From NCBI GenBank assembly GCA_029261355.1, contig JAJDBM010000036.1:1-64000 (forward strand): a DNA stretch of 64,000 bases. Direction: 5' to 3'. The position numbers were made by a program, and so were the translations under genes. The number at the start of each line of letters is the position of its first letter. Position 1 is the first letter of the stretch. The notes under the pieces were generated by a model. It was not told where the DNA came from and did no database searches. It worked only from the letters and a program-made list of their open reading frames with translations. This DNA is from Nitrospirales bacterium. GTDB lineage: Bacteria > Nitrospirota > Nitrospiria > Nitrospirales > UBA8639. Below, one piece after another: positions 33,894-42,913 of the stretch.

Positions 33894-34262
33894 ATGTCTC
33901 TCCGTAATAAAGAGGATTATCTCTTATTTGGATAGCTATGGAAATAGAACCGAAGAGTTAGGTCACTCACAAATAAGAATTGATCAAAATCTGAGCTTAC
34001 AATTACCTCAGTTCTACCTTAGTATAGGAATTACAGACGGTACTTACTCCACATAAATGAATAGCTCTTACATGTTTTTGAAAAGCTCATCGGGATGCTA
34101 AGAAGATGAAATCTCGTCATCGACAGAAAACTATCTACAGACAAACCACATCAAGACTTCATCTAGGAAATACGGTGCGTCCACTCAATACCAAGAACAA
34201 GTCACGTGACAATGACCTACATATACTTGGTTCTATCGTAGCTGGGAGAAATGAGGTAAGGG
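33894..34262. other. divergent intergenic region between pyk and pfk-fusion genes
   Basis: About 370 AT-rich bases carry the promoters of two divergent glycolytic genes. No riboswitch, repeat or small gene could be supported. A shared control of both genes from this interval is plausible but no operator is evident by eye. Confidence 0.4.
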
Positions 34263-36578
34263 ATGAATGCTAAAAGAGAAACATTAGAATTTGTCACGAT
34301 TGATGGTCTTCTCTCTTATGGAGAGAGCATCGCTCGACGTCCATCAATAGAGGGATCTGAGGTTCCATCGCCACCAGCACAATCGGAAGATCGACCACAA
34401 CGCGCTCGCGAAGCCATGCCAGCGATTACTGCATTTGTGAAGAATTCCCAAGTCGGTTTCACCGATGCAGACGCATATAGTCAAGCACGACACACACTTA
34501 TCCAGGAAGCCTGCCATGGCGATGCATTGGTCTTTTATGCTGCCTGGAACCATCTCCTTGCTAAAGGGGAGCTTTCCCCTCTCTTACTGGCTCCCATTGG
34601 CGCGACGAAAAAACCCGTACGTCGTCGTCCCGTGGCGATCGTCCCGCGTGAGCACATGACTCCTAATTTAACTGAAGGACGAATTGTCCTTGATATCGGC
34701 GACGACCGGTTCTGGTTAATGCCTCGAGACCTCAGTGCCCGTACGCTTTTTTTCACCATGCGGCACGGGGTGTCACAGATGGATAGTAAGAAGTTTCGGG
34801 TTGGGCGCCGGCTTCGTAATGTTCTTGATCCTCAGCAAGGAATCCCCAAGGCTGAAGCTATCGGGACTGCCCTAGCCAGAACCTTAGGCCTGGTGGGTCA
34901 ACAACTCGACTTCCTTCATCTGCATAACTACCTGGACTCGGACTCCTTCATCCATATGGTGAGCAATAGTCCCAATACTCGTCAACTGTTCGAACAGGTC
35001 GTCTCCATCCTTGCCCCTGAAACAGCCAAAACCACTCAGCCCATCACGGAATGGGCCTTAGAATCACAAGACTTTGGATGGGCAACCGGCATTGAAAAAT
35101 CAGTCGAAAACGAAGAAGCAGCCAAGACCTTTGGCGTCGATGCCATCACAGCCAAACGTCTGATTACGCATCCATTGTATTCCTATCCAGGAGGCCATTC
35201 CTTCTTTGAACTCTACGTGGAACTCGTTGATGGATTTCATCAATTAGGACAAACCCATCAAGGAAAAGTCCTGTGTTTATACACGCATAGCTCCACATTG
35301 CGGGCACTCTTAATTTTTCTAGACCCCCGCCCTTTCAGTGAAGCTTTTTCAGAATTTGGGGGCTATAAAGAGGGACAAGATAACGTTGTCCTCCTAACCT
35401 ACGAACATGGACAATTATCTGGGTATTCTACGGCTGTCGGACTATCAGAACGAGAACGTGCAGTCCGTAAGGCTTGGATGACCATGGAAGAAAACCGACT
35501 GACGAAAGTCGCCCTGAAACCACGTCAACTAAAGCGTCTTGTTGCATTAGTCTCTGGGGGGGACTTTGCGGGAGCCGGGGCAGCATTGAAGGAACTACGT
35601 GTGACAGGAAACCGGTTAGGACTCGAAGTCTATTTTGCTCACCACGGATTTCTAGGATTAGCGAACAATTGGATTGAGAGAGTCACTGAGGAAAATACAC
35701 GAGGAATGGGAGACCACCCAAGCAGTCCAATTGGAAGCAGCCGATTTGAAGTTTTTAAGGAAGAGCAGGCACAATTCGCGGCCATCAAACATCTTCACCC
35801 TTATATGGAAAATGGAGCGTTAATTGTGATGGGAGGTGACGGAAGTATGCGTGGGGCTCGGGCCATATTTGAACGCTTCGGGATACAAGTTGTAGGAATC
35901 CCCGGTTCGATCGATGATAATCTTGCTGGAACGACATCCCTCGGGCTTCAATCTGCTGTCGCCCTCGCCAACGAATCAATCGAGTCACTGAAGGCAACGA
36001 GTGCCGCGATGGGAAGTGTATTTTTTGTAGAAGTTATGGGAGCAGGATCCGGTCACTTGGCGTTAATGTGTGCGTACCAAGCCAGAGCTGAGGGACTCTT
36101 GGTGAATGAACATCCTGATCCTGATGCGTATATCGAAGACATCATTTTAGGCACATTAAAGCAGACCTTGGGAGTCCGAAATAAAAGCCATATCATTATT
36201 GTAGCGGAACGCACACCCCACCATCATCATCCTGAAGGTGGGGTACATGGCTTGGTGGATTATGTTGCCGGAAGAATTTCTCAATGGACGCACTTACAAA
36301 CAAGACCTGGCTCCTATCCTCTTTCCGTTGCGACCAAGGCCACGATACTTGGGCATACCTTACGAGGGGCTTCACCAACTCCAGTGGATAAAACCATGGC
36401 CCAACTCTTCGCGTATGAGGCAATTCGACGTTTGATCGATCAGCCAGAGCAGGTTATTGGCTGCATGTTAGCCTATAAAGCCACAGGTAACATTCAACCC
36501 ATCCCTCTACATGCTGTGTCACCAAAGCCCTTTGACTGGGAGCTGTTCGCTCGAATGCATGGAACCGAGCTGACCTAG
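34263..36578 (+). CDS. histidine phosphatase / 6-phosphofructokinase fusion
   Basis: The 771-residue protein joins two enzymes. After an N-terminal region of about 160 residues of unclear fold comes a histidine-phosphatase-type domain. It has FFTMRHGVSQ (Arg167, His168), a fructose-bisphosphatase-like YPGGHSFFELYVELVDG (about 308) and the second histidine in LYTHSSTLRALL (His342). From about residue 424 it is a phosphofructokinase: VALVSGGDFAGAGAAL, VMGGDGSMRGA, GIPGSIDDNLAGTTSLGLQSA and VEVMGAGSGHLAL. The nucleotide motif GGDGS favours ATP over pyrophosphate. The GGDxPGxN loop and MGR motifs are altered (FAGAGA, MGAGSGH). The order resembles eukaryotic PFK-2/FBPase-2 reversed, but the kinase domain is PFK-1-like. 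GAGGTAAGGG precedes the ATG. Confidence 0.85.
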   Translation: MNAKRETLEFVTIDGLLSYGESIARRPSIEGSEVPSPPAQSEDRPQRAREAMPAITAFVKNSQVGFTDADAYSQARHTLIQEACHGDALVFYAAWNHLLAKGELSPLLLAPIGATKKPVRRRPVAIVPREHMTPNLTEGRIVLDIGDDRFWLMPRDLSARTLFFTMRHGVSQMDSKKFRVGRRLRNVLDPQQGIPKAEAIGTALARTLGLVGQQLDFLHLHNYLDSDSFIHMVSNSPNTRQLFEQVVSILAPETAKTTQPITEWALESQDFGWATGIEKSVENEEAAKTFGVDAITAKRLITHPLYSYPGGHSFFELYVELVDGFHQLGQTHQGKVLCLYTHSSTLRALLIFLDPRPFSEAFSEFGGYKEGQDNVVLLTYEHGQLSGYSTAVGLSERERAVRKAWMTMEENRLTKVALKPRQLKRLVALVSGGDFAGAGAALKELRVTGNRLGLEVYFAHHGFLGLANNWIERVTEENTRGMGDHPSSPIGSSRFEVFKEEQAQFAAIKHLHPYMENGALIVMGGDGSMRGARAIFERFGIQVVGIPGSIDDNLAGTTSLGLQSAVALANESIESLKATSAAMGSVFFVEVMGAGSGHLALMCAYQARAEGLLVNEHPDPDAYIEDIILGTLKQTLGVRNKSHIIIVAERTPHHHHPEGGVHGLVDYVAGRISQWTHLQTRPGSYPLSVATKATILGHTLRGASPTPVDKTMAQLFAYEAIRRLIDQPEQVIGCMLAYKATGNIQPIPLHAVSPKPFDWELFARMHGTELT

Positions 36579-36593
36579 CGAGACATGATCAGA

Positions 36594-37361
36594 TCAAAGT
36601 TGATTGAGACCCCAATCATAGTCCAGATAAGAGATACGCGGGCTCCCGTTTTTTAATGTTGCTTGGGCATTGTCTGGAGCAAACGGTGCGAGAAACGCAA
36701 GCACTCCACCCTTCGAGTCGAAATCTTCCTTAAACCACTTAAAAATTGACGAAAGACGAACCTGCTTGGAACCTTCAACGCGAAGGCCCTTTTCCGCGTT
36801 TGCCAGAAAAAGTCGTAACTGATCATCTAACTGCGCATCCATCTCTTTCACCGTATAGGCTTCTTTTCGAAGATCTGGACAACTCACGGACGCACATACA
36901 ATCGCGACATGAATTCGGGGTTCTCCCAACTTGCGAAGAATTTCATGCTCAATCTCATTGAGTGTCCTGACTTTTCCTGCAATCGTGCCGACTTTCTTTT
37001 TCCAGACAGCTTGAAAAAAACTACCTGCATCCTTAATGCTTTTGACAGGGTAATGGTCAAGCACCATCTTCACGGCCATGACATTGTACGCGTTCATCCA
37101 AAACACCAATTTATCTTGAGACGTTCTCAACTCAGTAAGTGATGCCTTTTCTAAATCGGTTAACAAACTTGCATAATTAGGATCTTTTGCAATTTTTGGG
37201 TAATCGACAGCATTCAACGTCACCCCATTAATGGTTTTTTCGGCCACATACTTCTTTAACAACCCATCCCACTTAGTAAAATCAAATGCGAATGCAGGCT
37301 GAGTCGCAACCATTGTCAACAAGATCATCCCCAATACTCGTTTTGATAAATACGACACCAT
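36594..37361 (-). CDS. DUF547 secreted protein
   Basis: The 255-residue protein has a signal peptide (VLGMILLTMVATQPAFA) and a DUF547 domain with the family segments KLVFWMNAYNVMAVKMVLDHYP, NEIEHEILRKLGEPRIHVAIVCASVSCPDL and VRLSSIFKWFKEDF. The Cys-rich HVAIVCASVSCPDLR and its His may form an active site, since DUF547 has been compared to cysteine-protease or transglutaminase-like folds. No activity is established. The ATG at 37361 is nine bases from AAGGAG, better than the ATG three codons before it. It converges on the phosphofructokinase fusion with a 15-base gap. Confidence 0.85.
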   Translation of the reverse strand: MVSYLSKRVLGMILLTMVATQPAFAFDFTKWDGLLKKYVAEKTINGVTLNAVDYPKIAKDPNYASLLTDLEKASLTELRTSQDKLVFWMNAYNVMAVKMVLDHYPVKSIKDAGSFFQAVWKKKVGTIAGKVRTLNEIEHEILRKLGEPRIHVAIVCASVSCPDLRKEAYTVKEMDAQLDDQLRLFLANAEKGLRVEGSKQVRLSSIFKWFKEDFDSKGGVLAFLAPFAPDNAQATLKNGSPRISYLDYDWGLNQL

Positions 37362-37836
37362 GATAGACATCTCCTTACAGAATGGGCCTCAGCATAAGGC
37401 ACCTACATGAGTTCTTTTTACGTAAAATTATTTCTATTATCACCATCAATAGTGCAGTCTCTCAAGTGAAAGAAGCATTACAGAATATTGTTTCGAGTAC
37501 ACCCCAAAATGTAAAACCATTGAGGGCTTATAACAGGAATGGAAAAACGCTGACCGATCTTCTCAGTTTACTGTCACTAGCTGGATCAACGACATCTTAG
37601 TGATAATGAAAGGAAAGCGAGCGACATGCCACAGAGTTGGCTCACACAGCTCAGCGAGGGAAAGAAGGAAGAGAAATACTCAGATGTAAGTTGTAAAACG
37701 ATCAGCCATGCAAATCATCGGCGAAGGGCCCAATATTTCCTCACCCATTAAGTAAAGCTGGCTAATCGAATAACCATCAATGTTCATCGATTTCATCCAA
37801 AACCATGATGGTCTAATCTAGTGACTCGTTAAAAAG
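37362..37836. other. intergenic region, no gene supported
   Basis: A plus-strand frame of 72 codons (37382-37600) lies here but has no ribosome site, no family features, and starts with basic AT-rich sequence typical of chance frames. Otherwise about 475 bases show no structure I can name. Confidence 0.35.
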
Positions 37837-38160
37837 TTATGGACTGATATTAGACTCTGATAGATTTTTTGATCTCCTCGAACCTAGAGGATCTTTAAGA
37901 GTCTGAGACTTATCCAGAGTTGCTGGGCTCTCTTTTGATTGGGCGTCAATTCTTGACGAAGGTTGGTGAGTTTTCTGGTAGAGCCAACCGTTAGGCCTAC
38001 GTGTCGATCCAAAGGCTTGATTAACCATTCCTGGATGCGGAATACGTACGACTCCATGAGTAGCCATTCCAGGAAGAGCATCTGATTGCCCTGCAAGACA
38101 CCAGACAGGAAACCCAAAACCCACGACCATAAAAATTAATGTGGCGAATGACTGCTTCAT
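37837..38160 (-). CDS. small secreted protein, unknown function
   Basis: The 107-residue product has a signal peptide (TLIFMVVGFGFPVWCLAG) and a polar, Pro/Ser/Arg-rich mature part without obvious fold. GGAGGATCATC precedes the ATG, which supports translation. No family recognised, and no close neighbours on the same strand within 450 bases. Confidence 0.55.
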   Translation of the reverse strand: MKQSFATLIFMVVGFGFPVWCLAGQSDALPGMATHGVVRIPHPGMVNQAFGSTRRPNGWLYQKTHQPSSRIDAQSKESPATLDKSQTLKDPLGSRRSKNLSESNISP

Positions 38161-38611
38161 GATGATCCTCCCTCTACGAAAACGACAGTATTGTATTAAT
38201 TAGAATATAGATGGCAATTTAGCTAGTCGAGGTATGGGTGATAGCCCTTAATCATTACACTGTTAAACAGTGAGCAAAAAACTTGCCTGCGATAGTTCAA
38301 AAACATTTCCCCTTGGAATATCACATATATTTATGACCCATCTTAAAAAATAGGCCCGTCATAACTCTATTGAGTGAAGGGTTTTACCTACAGATATTTT
38401 TAACAATGTCGAAAGCATTCACTACTCACATTTTCCCAAAATGGAAAGGGAGCACAATACTATCTGCAGTTGAGTTTGGGGAAACAGTATTGAATCGCAC
38501 GAACTCAATAGGAGAAAACCAATGACTATTCAGCTCGTTGAGGAGTGGGAATATTCTGACCTAAAGATGATCGAAAAAAGTAGTAGGGAGGATTTCTTGA
38601 AGTCGAGGCCT
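38161..38611. other. intergenic region with one palindrome
   Basis: About 450 bases with no full-length gene. It contains a perfect 15-base palindrome (listed separately) and the start of a possible 42-codon frame at 38522. Nothing else is recognised. Confidence 0.35.
38258..38272. promoter_or_regulatory. perfect 15-base palindrome, possible operator
   Basis: CACTGTTAAACAGTG has seven-base arms around a central A. It lies about 100 bases upstream of the small secreted protein gene start (38160) and about 250 bases before the plus-strand frame at 38522. It could bind a dimeric repressor; no regulator can be assigned. Confidence 0.35.
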
Positions 38612-38650
38612 TTAAAGATGTTCAGATATCCACCACGCAATAAGCGGTAA
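38522..38650 (+). CDS. possible 42-residue protein
   Basis: A short frame starts at an ATG preceded by AATAGGAGAAAACC, a good ribosome site at seven-base spacing. It encodes a charged peptide, MTIQLVEEWEYSDLKMIEKS and onward, rich in Glu, Lys and Arg. Its end overlaps by 39 bases the end of a convergent membrane-protein gene. The strong ribosome site is the only positive evidence; without relatives it stays doubtful. Confidence 0.3.
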   Translation: MTIQLVEEWEYSDLKMIEKSSREDFLKSRPLKMFRYPPRNKR

Positions 38651-39028
38651 AGCCAGTCCACTGATAAGCACAAATCCACCGCCAGCGATAAATAGATTCC
38701 CCCTTGTTCCAGCACGAGAACCTTCCATGCCTGCAGTTCCAAGCATCTCCGGTGAGTCTGGTAAAGGGACGGGCTTCGTCAGTCGAATTTGAGTCCCTTG
38801 ATACATCAAATAGGTACCCATTCCAACAGCTGGAAATCCAGCAGCCATCGCACAAAATACCAGCAAAAATGTCGTTCCAGTCGTCCCTTCTTCAAGAGAT
38901 TCCTGTCCTAACACAGGTTGCTCCTGAATTGGTGTGTCCACAAATTGCATGAAGGCCCAGCTCATTACGAGCAGAGCCCCGACGATGAGGAAAACTAACC
39001 AACGATAGGGATTACGAGAAAATAACAT
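38612..39028 (-). CDS. small membrane protein of unknown function
   Basis: The 138-residue protein has three hydrophobic helices: WLVFLIVGALLVMSWAFM at the N-terminus, TFLLVFCAMAAGFPAVGMGTYL in the middle, and NLFIAGGGFVLISGLALPLIAWWI at the C-terminus, with polar loops between. No family recognised and no strong ribosome site. Codon pattern and helix regularity support it as a gene. Confidence 0.6.
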   Translation of the reverse strand: MLFSRNPYRWLVFLIVGALLVMSWAFMQFVDTPIQEQPVLGQESLEEGTTGTTFLLVFCAMAAGFPAVGMGTYLMYQGTQIRLTKPVPLPDSPEMLGTAGMEGSRAGTRGNLFIAGGGFVLISGLALPLIAWWISEHL

Positions 39029-39224
39029 AACAGGAGATAAGGGATTCGCCCTTTGGCCTTGTTAGCATGACAACCCATGACAGCAATGATAGAGAGTCAA
39101 CGGGAACCCAATGAGCATACCAGGAATGCGGGTGATTCCCAACGTCAGGTAGAAGGTAAAGAAGATGGGGAAAAAAAGGGCGAGAGAAACTCCCTGAATT
39201 TAGCTAAGATACGCTCAAGACACG

Positions 39225-39520
39225 TCACATGATAGTACATTCAACGCATTGACATCGAACTCTTCTGGATGAAACCCTATTGATAATCATCCTCTCACCG
39301 AGCATTAAAAAGTACTGAACGATGCCAAGAAGCAATAAGGCCAATGAGATATGGGCACGGCTAGGTTGACTCCACTTTCGTGTCCACAGACTAATAGTTG
39401 AGCGTATCAATTTCAAGGATTATGTCTTGGGAATTCCTAAGCAAGTGCTCTCGAATTACGGTGAATGCAATATTCACAATGCAAAACCATTACTAACAGG
39501 GTCAATGACTGGTGATTTAC
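39225..39520 (-). pseudogene. decayed duplicate of the adjacent PEGA lipoprotein gene
   Basis: Minus-strand sequence here aligns to the C-terminal half of the intact gene at 39584-39958. The fragment reads AHISLALLLLGIVQYFLMLGE where the intact gene reads ADISLGLLIPGIVPYFFSARLE. Upstream DNA around 39410-39450 (ATTTCAAGGATTATGTCTTG on plus) matches the intact gene's ATCTCCAAAAAATATGTTTTG region. The reading frame is interrupted and no start remains. It is a tandem duplication remnant. Confidence 0.72.
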
Positions 39521-39583
39521 CAAGTAAAACTAAAATCTTCCTGACAGAATATCATCAGATGACTTTGTCGCACTTCGGACAAA

Positions 39584-39958
39584 TTAACATTTAGATTTTG
39601 CACCTGTGGGCAATAACGAATATTTATAGTCATCTTCTAAACGCGCACTAAAAAAATACGGTACGATGCCGGGAATCAATAACCCAAGAGAGATATCTGC
39701 CCGATAGGCTGATTCTAGCTTTGTTTCCACCTTCTTGCAGCCCCGCTTTTCAATCTCCAAAAAATATGTTTTGGGAATACCTGCACGCGTATTGTAATAC
39801 ACGGGAGTCTCACCAATCGGAGCACCATTGAGGGTAATCTGCGCGCCAGGGGGATCGGTATTAATGCGAGTCGTTTGCAGACAGCCTTGGAGGAGAAAAA
39901 CACACACAAGTAAAAGCGCCAATGAGCCAGTTGATTGACGAGAACGTAACCGTTGCAT
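39584..39958 (-). CDS. PEGA-domain lipoprotein
   Basis: The 124-residue protein has a lipobox signal peptide (LLLVCVFLLQGCLQTT) and then a PEGA-like repeat: TRINTDPPGAQITLNGAPIGETP. A basic, cysteine-containing strand (EIEKRGCKKVETKLE) and a hydrophobic segment (ISLGLLIPGIVPYFF) follow. PEGA domains occur in surface or periplasmic proteins and may mediate binding. GGGAGG lies five bases before the ATG at 39958; an ATG or similar start four codons earlier is disfavoured. A broken copy sits just downstream. Confidence 0.8.
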   Translation of the reverse strand: MQRLRSRQSTGSLALLLVCVFLLQGCLQTTRINTDPPGAQITLNGAPIGETPVYYNTRAGIPKTYFLEIEKRGCKKVETKLESAYRADISLGLLIPGIVPYFFSARLEDDYKYSLLPTGAKSKC

Positions 39959-40054
39959 AGATCCTCCCAATGCTATATTGATATTTTGCAGTCATGGTCA
40001 TTTTCCGCTTGTAGCATACAAATATGTCGAATTCAAGAAAGCGCTCATACTGGA

Positions 40055-40405
40055 TTATCTATGATGTTCCAAATATTCCTTTAAGGCAACCGCATTATTG
40101 AATTGCTCTTCTTTGGAGGCAAAGACAAAGGTCACTTGTTCTTTTTTCTTGTGTTTTCGAACATCCTCTAGATTCACCTGTCGTTCATCCAACTCAGCAA
40201 AATACCGATCTTTAAATTCATGCCATTTGAGCGGATCATGATTGAACCACTTTCTCAATTCCGTCGATGGAGCAGCCTCCTTCAACCACAGATCAATCTG
40301 TGCCTGGGCTTTAGAAATACCACGTGGCCACAGCCGCTCAACAAGCACACGAACGCCGTCATGCTTGGCTGGTTTCTCATACACTCGCTTTAGCAAGATC
40401 GGCAT
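40055..40405 (-). CDS. DUF488 family protein (YeaO-like)
   Basis: This 116-residue cytoplasmic protein shows the DUF488 core: LKRVYEKPAKHDGVRVLVERLWPRGISKAQA, split here by KRVYEKPAKHDGVRVLVERL and WPRGISKAQAQIDLWLKEAAP, then LRKWFNHDPLKWHEFKDRY and a C-terminal strand VTFVFASKEEQFNNAVALKEYL. The family has no settled function. Length is normal. It diverges from the small membrane protein gene at 40547. Confidence 0.87.
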   Translation of the reverse strand: MPILLKRVYEKPAKHDGVRVLVERLWPRGISKAQAQIDLWLKEAAPSTELRKWFNHDPLKWHEFKDRYFAELDERQVNLEDVRKHKKKEQVTFVFASKEEQFNNAVALKEYLEHHR

Positions 40406-40546
40406 TGGTAATATCAGCGTGAGAATTCTACAGCCTATCGTCAGAATTTCTAGAGAACTCTTCAGAAGTCGAAGACTCTCCGATTTACGTATCCATCATA
40501 AGTACATGCATTCAGAAGAAACAACAATTAGGGTCAACGTATCATC

Positions 40547-40810
40547 ATGAAAATACTCCACCTCGGACTCTTGTTCTTTGCCGCACTCGCCACGCTTATC
40601 CTGGTGATGTACATTCGGGAATTCCTTGCTGATTTCCTTACCTTCTTTTTCAACTCCTATCTGGCTATGGCAGGGACAAGTGGAGGGGACTGGGTCTGGT
40701 TGACAGCACAGGCTATCGCCACAATTGTCACGGTATGGTTACTCTTCATGTTGTGGAAAGATTTTGGAAAAACTCGATTTGATGTACTCATGAACTCATC
40801 TGAAGATTAG
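40547..40810 (+). CDS. small two-helix membrane protein
   Basis: The 87-residue protein has two helices, HLGLLFFAALATLILVMYI and TAQAIATIVTVWLLFMLW, joined by a loop rich in Phe and Gly. The C-terminus is charged (KDFGKTRFDVLMNSSED). No ribosome site is clear and no family is recognised. The regular amphipathic layout makes a real gene likely. Confidence 0.55.
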   Translation: MKILHLGLLFFAALATLILVMYIREFLADFLTFFFNSYLAMAGTSGGDWVWLTAQAIATIVTVWLLFMLWKDFGKTRFDVLMNSSED

Positions 40811-41046
40811 ATAGAACCTATTTGGGTCCTCATGAAAATTAACTCAAAAAACCAAGTATTTATCTGAATGAATGTGTCTGACGCCAGGCCAAATTGAAGC
40901 ACACCACATCCCTCGCTTTCTCATAATGAGTCCTTCGAATCCTGGGGAAACAGTTATCACAGGAAACACCTGTACCAATAGTCGAGAATAACTACGTCTG
41001 CATTGGTAGAGAAAAATAAGGCCCTGTAGGTAAATTTAAAACGGTG

Positions 41047-41592
41047 TTACTCCGCTGAAGTCTTCATCCAATACTGTTGATACTCTCGGAGATGCGTTAA
41101 CGTCGAGAGGTCAGATACACGATCAAGAAAGACCTTTCCATCGAGATGATCAATTTCATGTTGTAGGACTCTGGCCAAAAACCCTTCAGCGTGAAATTCA
41201 ACCGTGCCTCCATTTCGATCAATAGCTTCAATTGAAACCCTACGCCATCGAGGCACTCGTGCTCGTAAATCCGGCACACTTAAACATCCCTCCCAATCAT
41301 CTTGGGTTTCAGAGGAATGCTCGAGAATCTTTGGATTGATAAGGATCGTTAAGGGGATATGAGGATACGCTGGATATCGAGGGTTGAGTGGATCAACTTC
41401 CAAAACAATAGCTCGCTGTGGCATATGTACCTGTGGTGCGGCAAGACCAACACCATCAGCATCTCGCATCGTTTCTACCATATCTTCGAGAAATGACTGA
41501 AAACCTAGACTGGCACATTCGCCAGCATTGACGATGTCAGCTCCTGCCCGAATAGCCGGATGCCCTAACCTTGCAAGTTTTAGCAGTGCCAT
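41047..41592 (-). CDS. def: peptide deformylase
   Basis: This metalloenzyme removes the N-formyl group from nascent proteins. The 181-residue protein has the three family motifs GVGLAAPQVHM, EGCLSVPDLRA (metal-binding Cys) and LQHEIDHLDGKVF (two metal-binding His and catalytic Glu). An intact N-terminus starts MALLKLARLGHPAIRAGADIV. Length is usual for a type 1/2 deformylase. It stands alone; the fmt methionyl-tRNA formyltransferase gene that often accompanies it is not adjacent. Confidence 0.95.
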   Translation of the reverse strand: MALLKLARLGHPAIRAGADIVNAGECASLGFQSFLEDMVETMRDADGVGLAAPQVHMPQRAIVLEVDPLNPRYPAYPHIPLTILINPKILEHSSETQDDWEGCLSVPDLRARVPRWRRVSIEAIDRNGGTVEFHAEGFLARVLQHEIDHLDGKVFLDRVSDLSTLTHLREYQQYWMKTSAE

Positions 41593-41709
41593 TATAGAAA
41601 CCCTCTATTATGGTTCAAAATACCACACCCTTGTAAGGAGGGGACAGAAAAGGTAGAAAAAACAGAAATTGACGAAGGAAAAGCCCCAGTCGAGTAAGAC
41701 TCATAAAAC

Positions 41710-42180
41710 CTATACGTTTAATTCAATAATTTCATGTTCAATCTCATTGCCACACACATACAGTCGAGCCATAGAAATCGGCAGATTAAAGCCTCGAGGT
41801 CCTACGCTTCCCGGGTTGAGATACAAGACGCCTTTTTGTGTTTCGACTACAGGCTTGTGAGAATGTCCATAGGTCACGGCGCTGAATCCAGAGGTACACG
41901 GATCAAGGTCCAGATGATCAAGTTGATGCAGTACATAAAAGACGTGAGCACCAACATCAAGATTTTCTGTGACTGGAATATCTTGAGCCCAAGGCTCCTT
42001 ATCATTATGACCTCGCACGGCATGCACGGGAGCAATCATCCGCAATGCCTCAAGGACATCAGAACGTCCAATGTCTCCTGCATGAATGATGAACGCTGAA
42101 CCTTGTAAAGACTCAAGCACCTCTGGACGCACCAGACCATGCGTGTCAGAGATAATTCCCATAATCGTACGCTTAACCAT
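41710..42180 (-). CDS. YfcE/MJ0936-type metallophosphoesterase
   Basis: The 156-residue protein has the calcineurin-like phosphoesterase motifs GIISDTHGL (Asp, His), IIHAGDIGRSDVL, VRGHNDKE, LHQLDHLD and TYGHSHKPVVE followed by LNPGSVGPRG. These supply a dinuclear metal site. Members hydrolyse phosphodiesters; the physiological substrate here is unknown. It is eight bases downstream of an SGNH hydrolase gene, so the two form an operon. Confidence 0.88.
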   Translation of the reverse strand: MVKRTIMGIISDTHGLVRPEVLESLQGSAFIIHAGDIGRSDVLEALRMIAPVHAVRGHNDKEPWAQDIPVTENLDVGAHVFYVLHQLDHLDLDPCTSGFSAVTYGHSHKPVVETQKGVLYLNPGSVGPRGFNLPISMARLYVCGNEIEHEIIELNV

Positions 42181-42187
42181 AATACAA

Positions 42188-42913
42188 TTAGAAGAGAAGA
42201 TTCACGTGCTTTGCCAACGCTAGTCCAAATGTGTGATGAGCCTCACAATCCCAATGCACACCATCAAGACGAGAAGATCCTATGACAGTTCCAGCATCAA
42301 AGAACTCGCAGCCCAATCGATCCCCTACCTGTCGATACTGATCAACTAAAAATACTGACTTCTGATCGGCACCTTTAAACCAACCGTTTGCATTGGCCTC
42401 TCCCATTATGGCCGGAGGTGAGACAAGGAACAACAATGGCCCCGCTTCCTTTGACGACCGAGCCTTCGATAAAACCATCCGCCCTAATTCTTCCATCCCT
42501 TGAGCAATCTGCACTGCACTTAGCTTGAATGAGGCCTTGAGATCATTGGTTCCAAGTAGAATGATGACAAGATCTAAAGGCTGATGATGGCGTAAATACT
42601 TTTCCAACGCAGGTTTTCCATTACAACCTCGTTGCTCAGGATCTTCCAACACGGTCGTCCGGCCATTTCGGCCTTCCTCAATCACCACATACTCGTTGCC
42701 AAGTGCGGCTTGGAGCACACCCGGCCAACGCTCTCGAAAGGGATAGCGCAATCCAGTTCCAGGCTTTGAGCCCCAGGTATTTGAATCACCAAAACATAAA
42801 ATTCGCCGGCCAGTTTTTTTCGGAGCCAGTCTTACGAAGGGTTTGGCAACACATACATCCCATCCCAACATCATGAGTCGAGCAATCTCAGTTCCTATCA
42901 TCATTCCCTTCAT
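42188..42913 (-). CDS. SGNH/GDSL-type hydrolase
   Basis: The 241-residue protein has the SGNH blocks: block I RILCFGDSNTWG with the nucleophile Ser, a Gly in block II (EEGRNGRTTVLED), block III LLGTNDLKASFK with Asn, and block V DGVHWDCEAHHTFG with Asp and His. It is likely an arylesterase- or acetylesterase-like enzyme. The N-terminal 30 residues (before RILCF) form a non-conserved extension with several possible starts, so the exact start is uncertain. It pairs with the metallophosphoesterase gene downstream. Confidence 0.83.
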   Translation of the reverse strand: MKGMMIGTEIARLMMLGWDVCVAKPFVRLAPKKTGRRILCFGDSNTWGSKPGTGLRYPFRERWPGVLQAALGNEYVVIEEGRNGRTTVLEDPEQRGCNGKPALEKYLRHHQPLDLVIILLGTNDLKASFKLSAVQIAQGMEELGRMVLSKARSSKEAGPLLFLVSPPAIMGEANANGWFKGADQKSVFLVDQYRQVGDRLGCEFFDAGTVIGSSRLDGVHWDCEAHHTFGLALAKHVNLLF

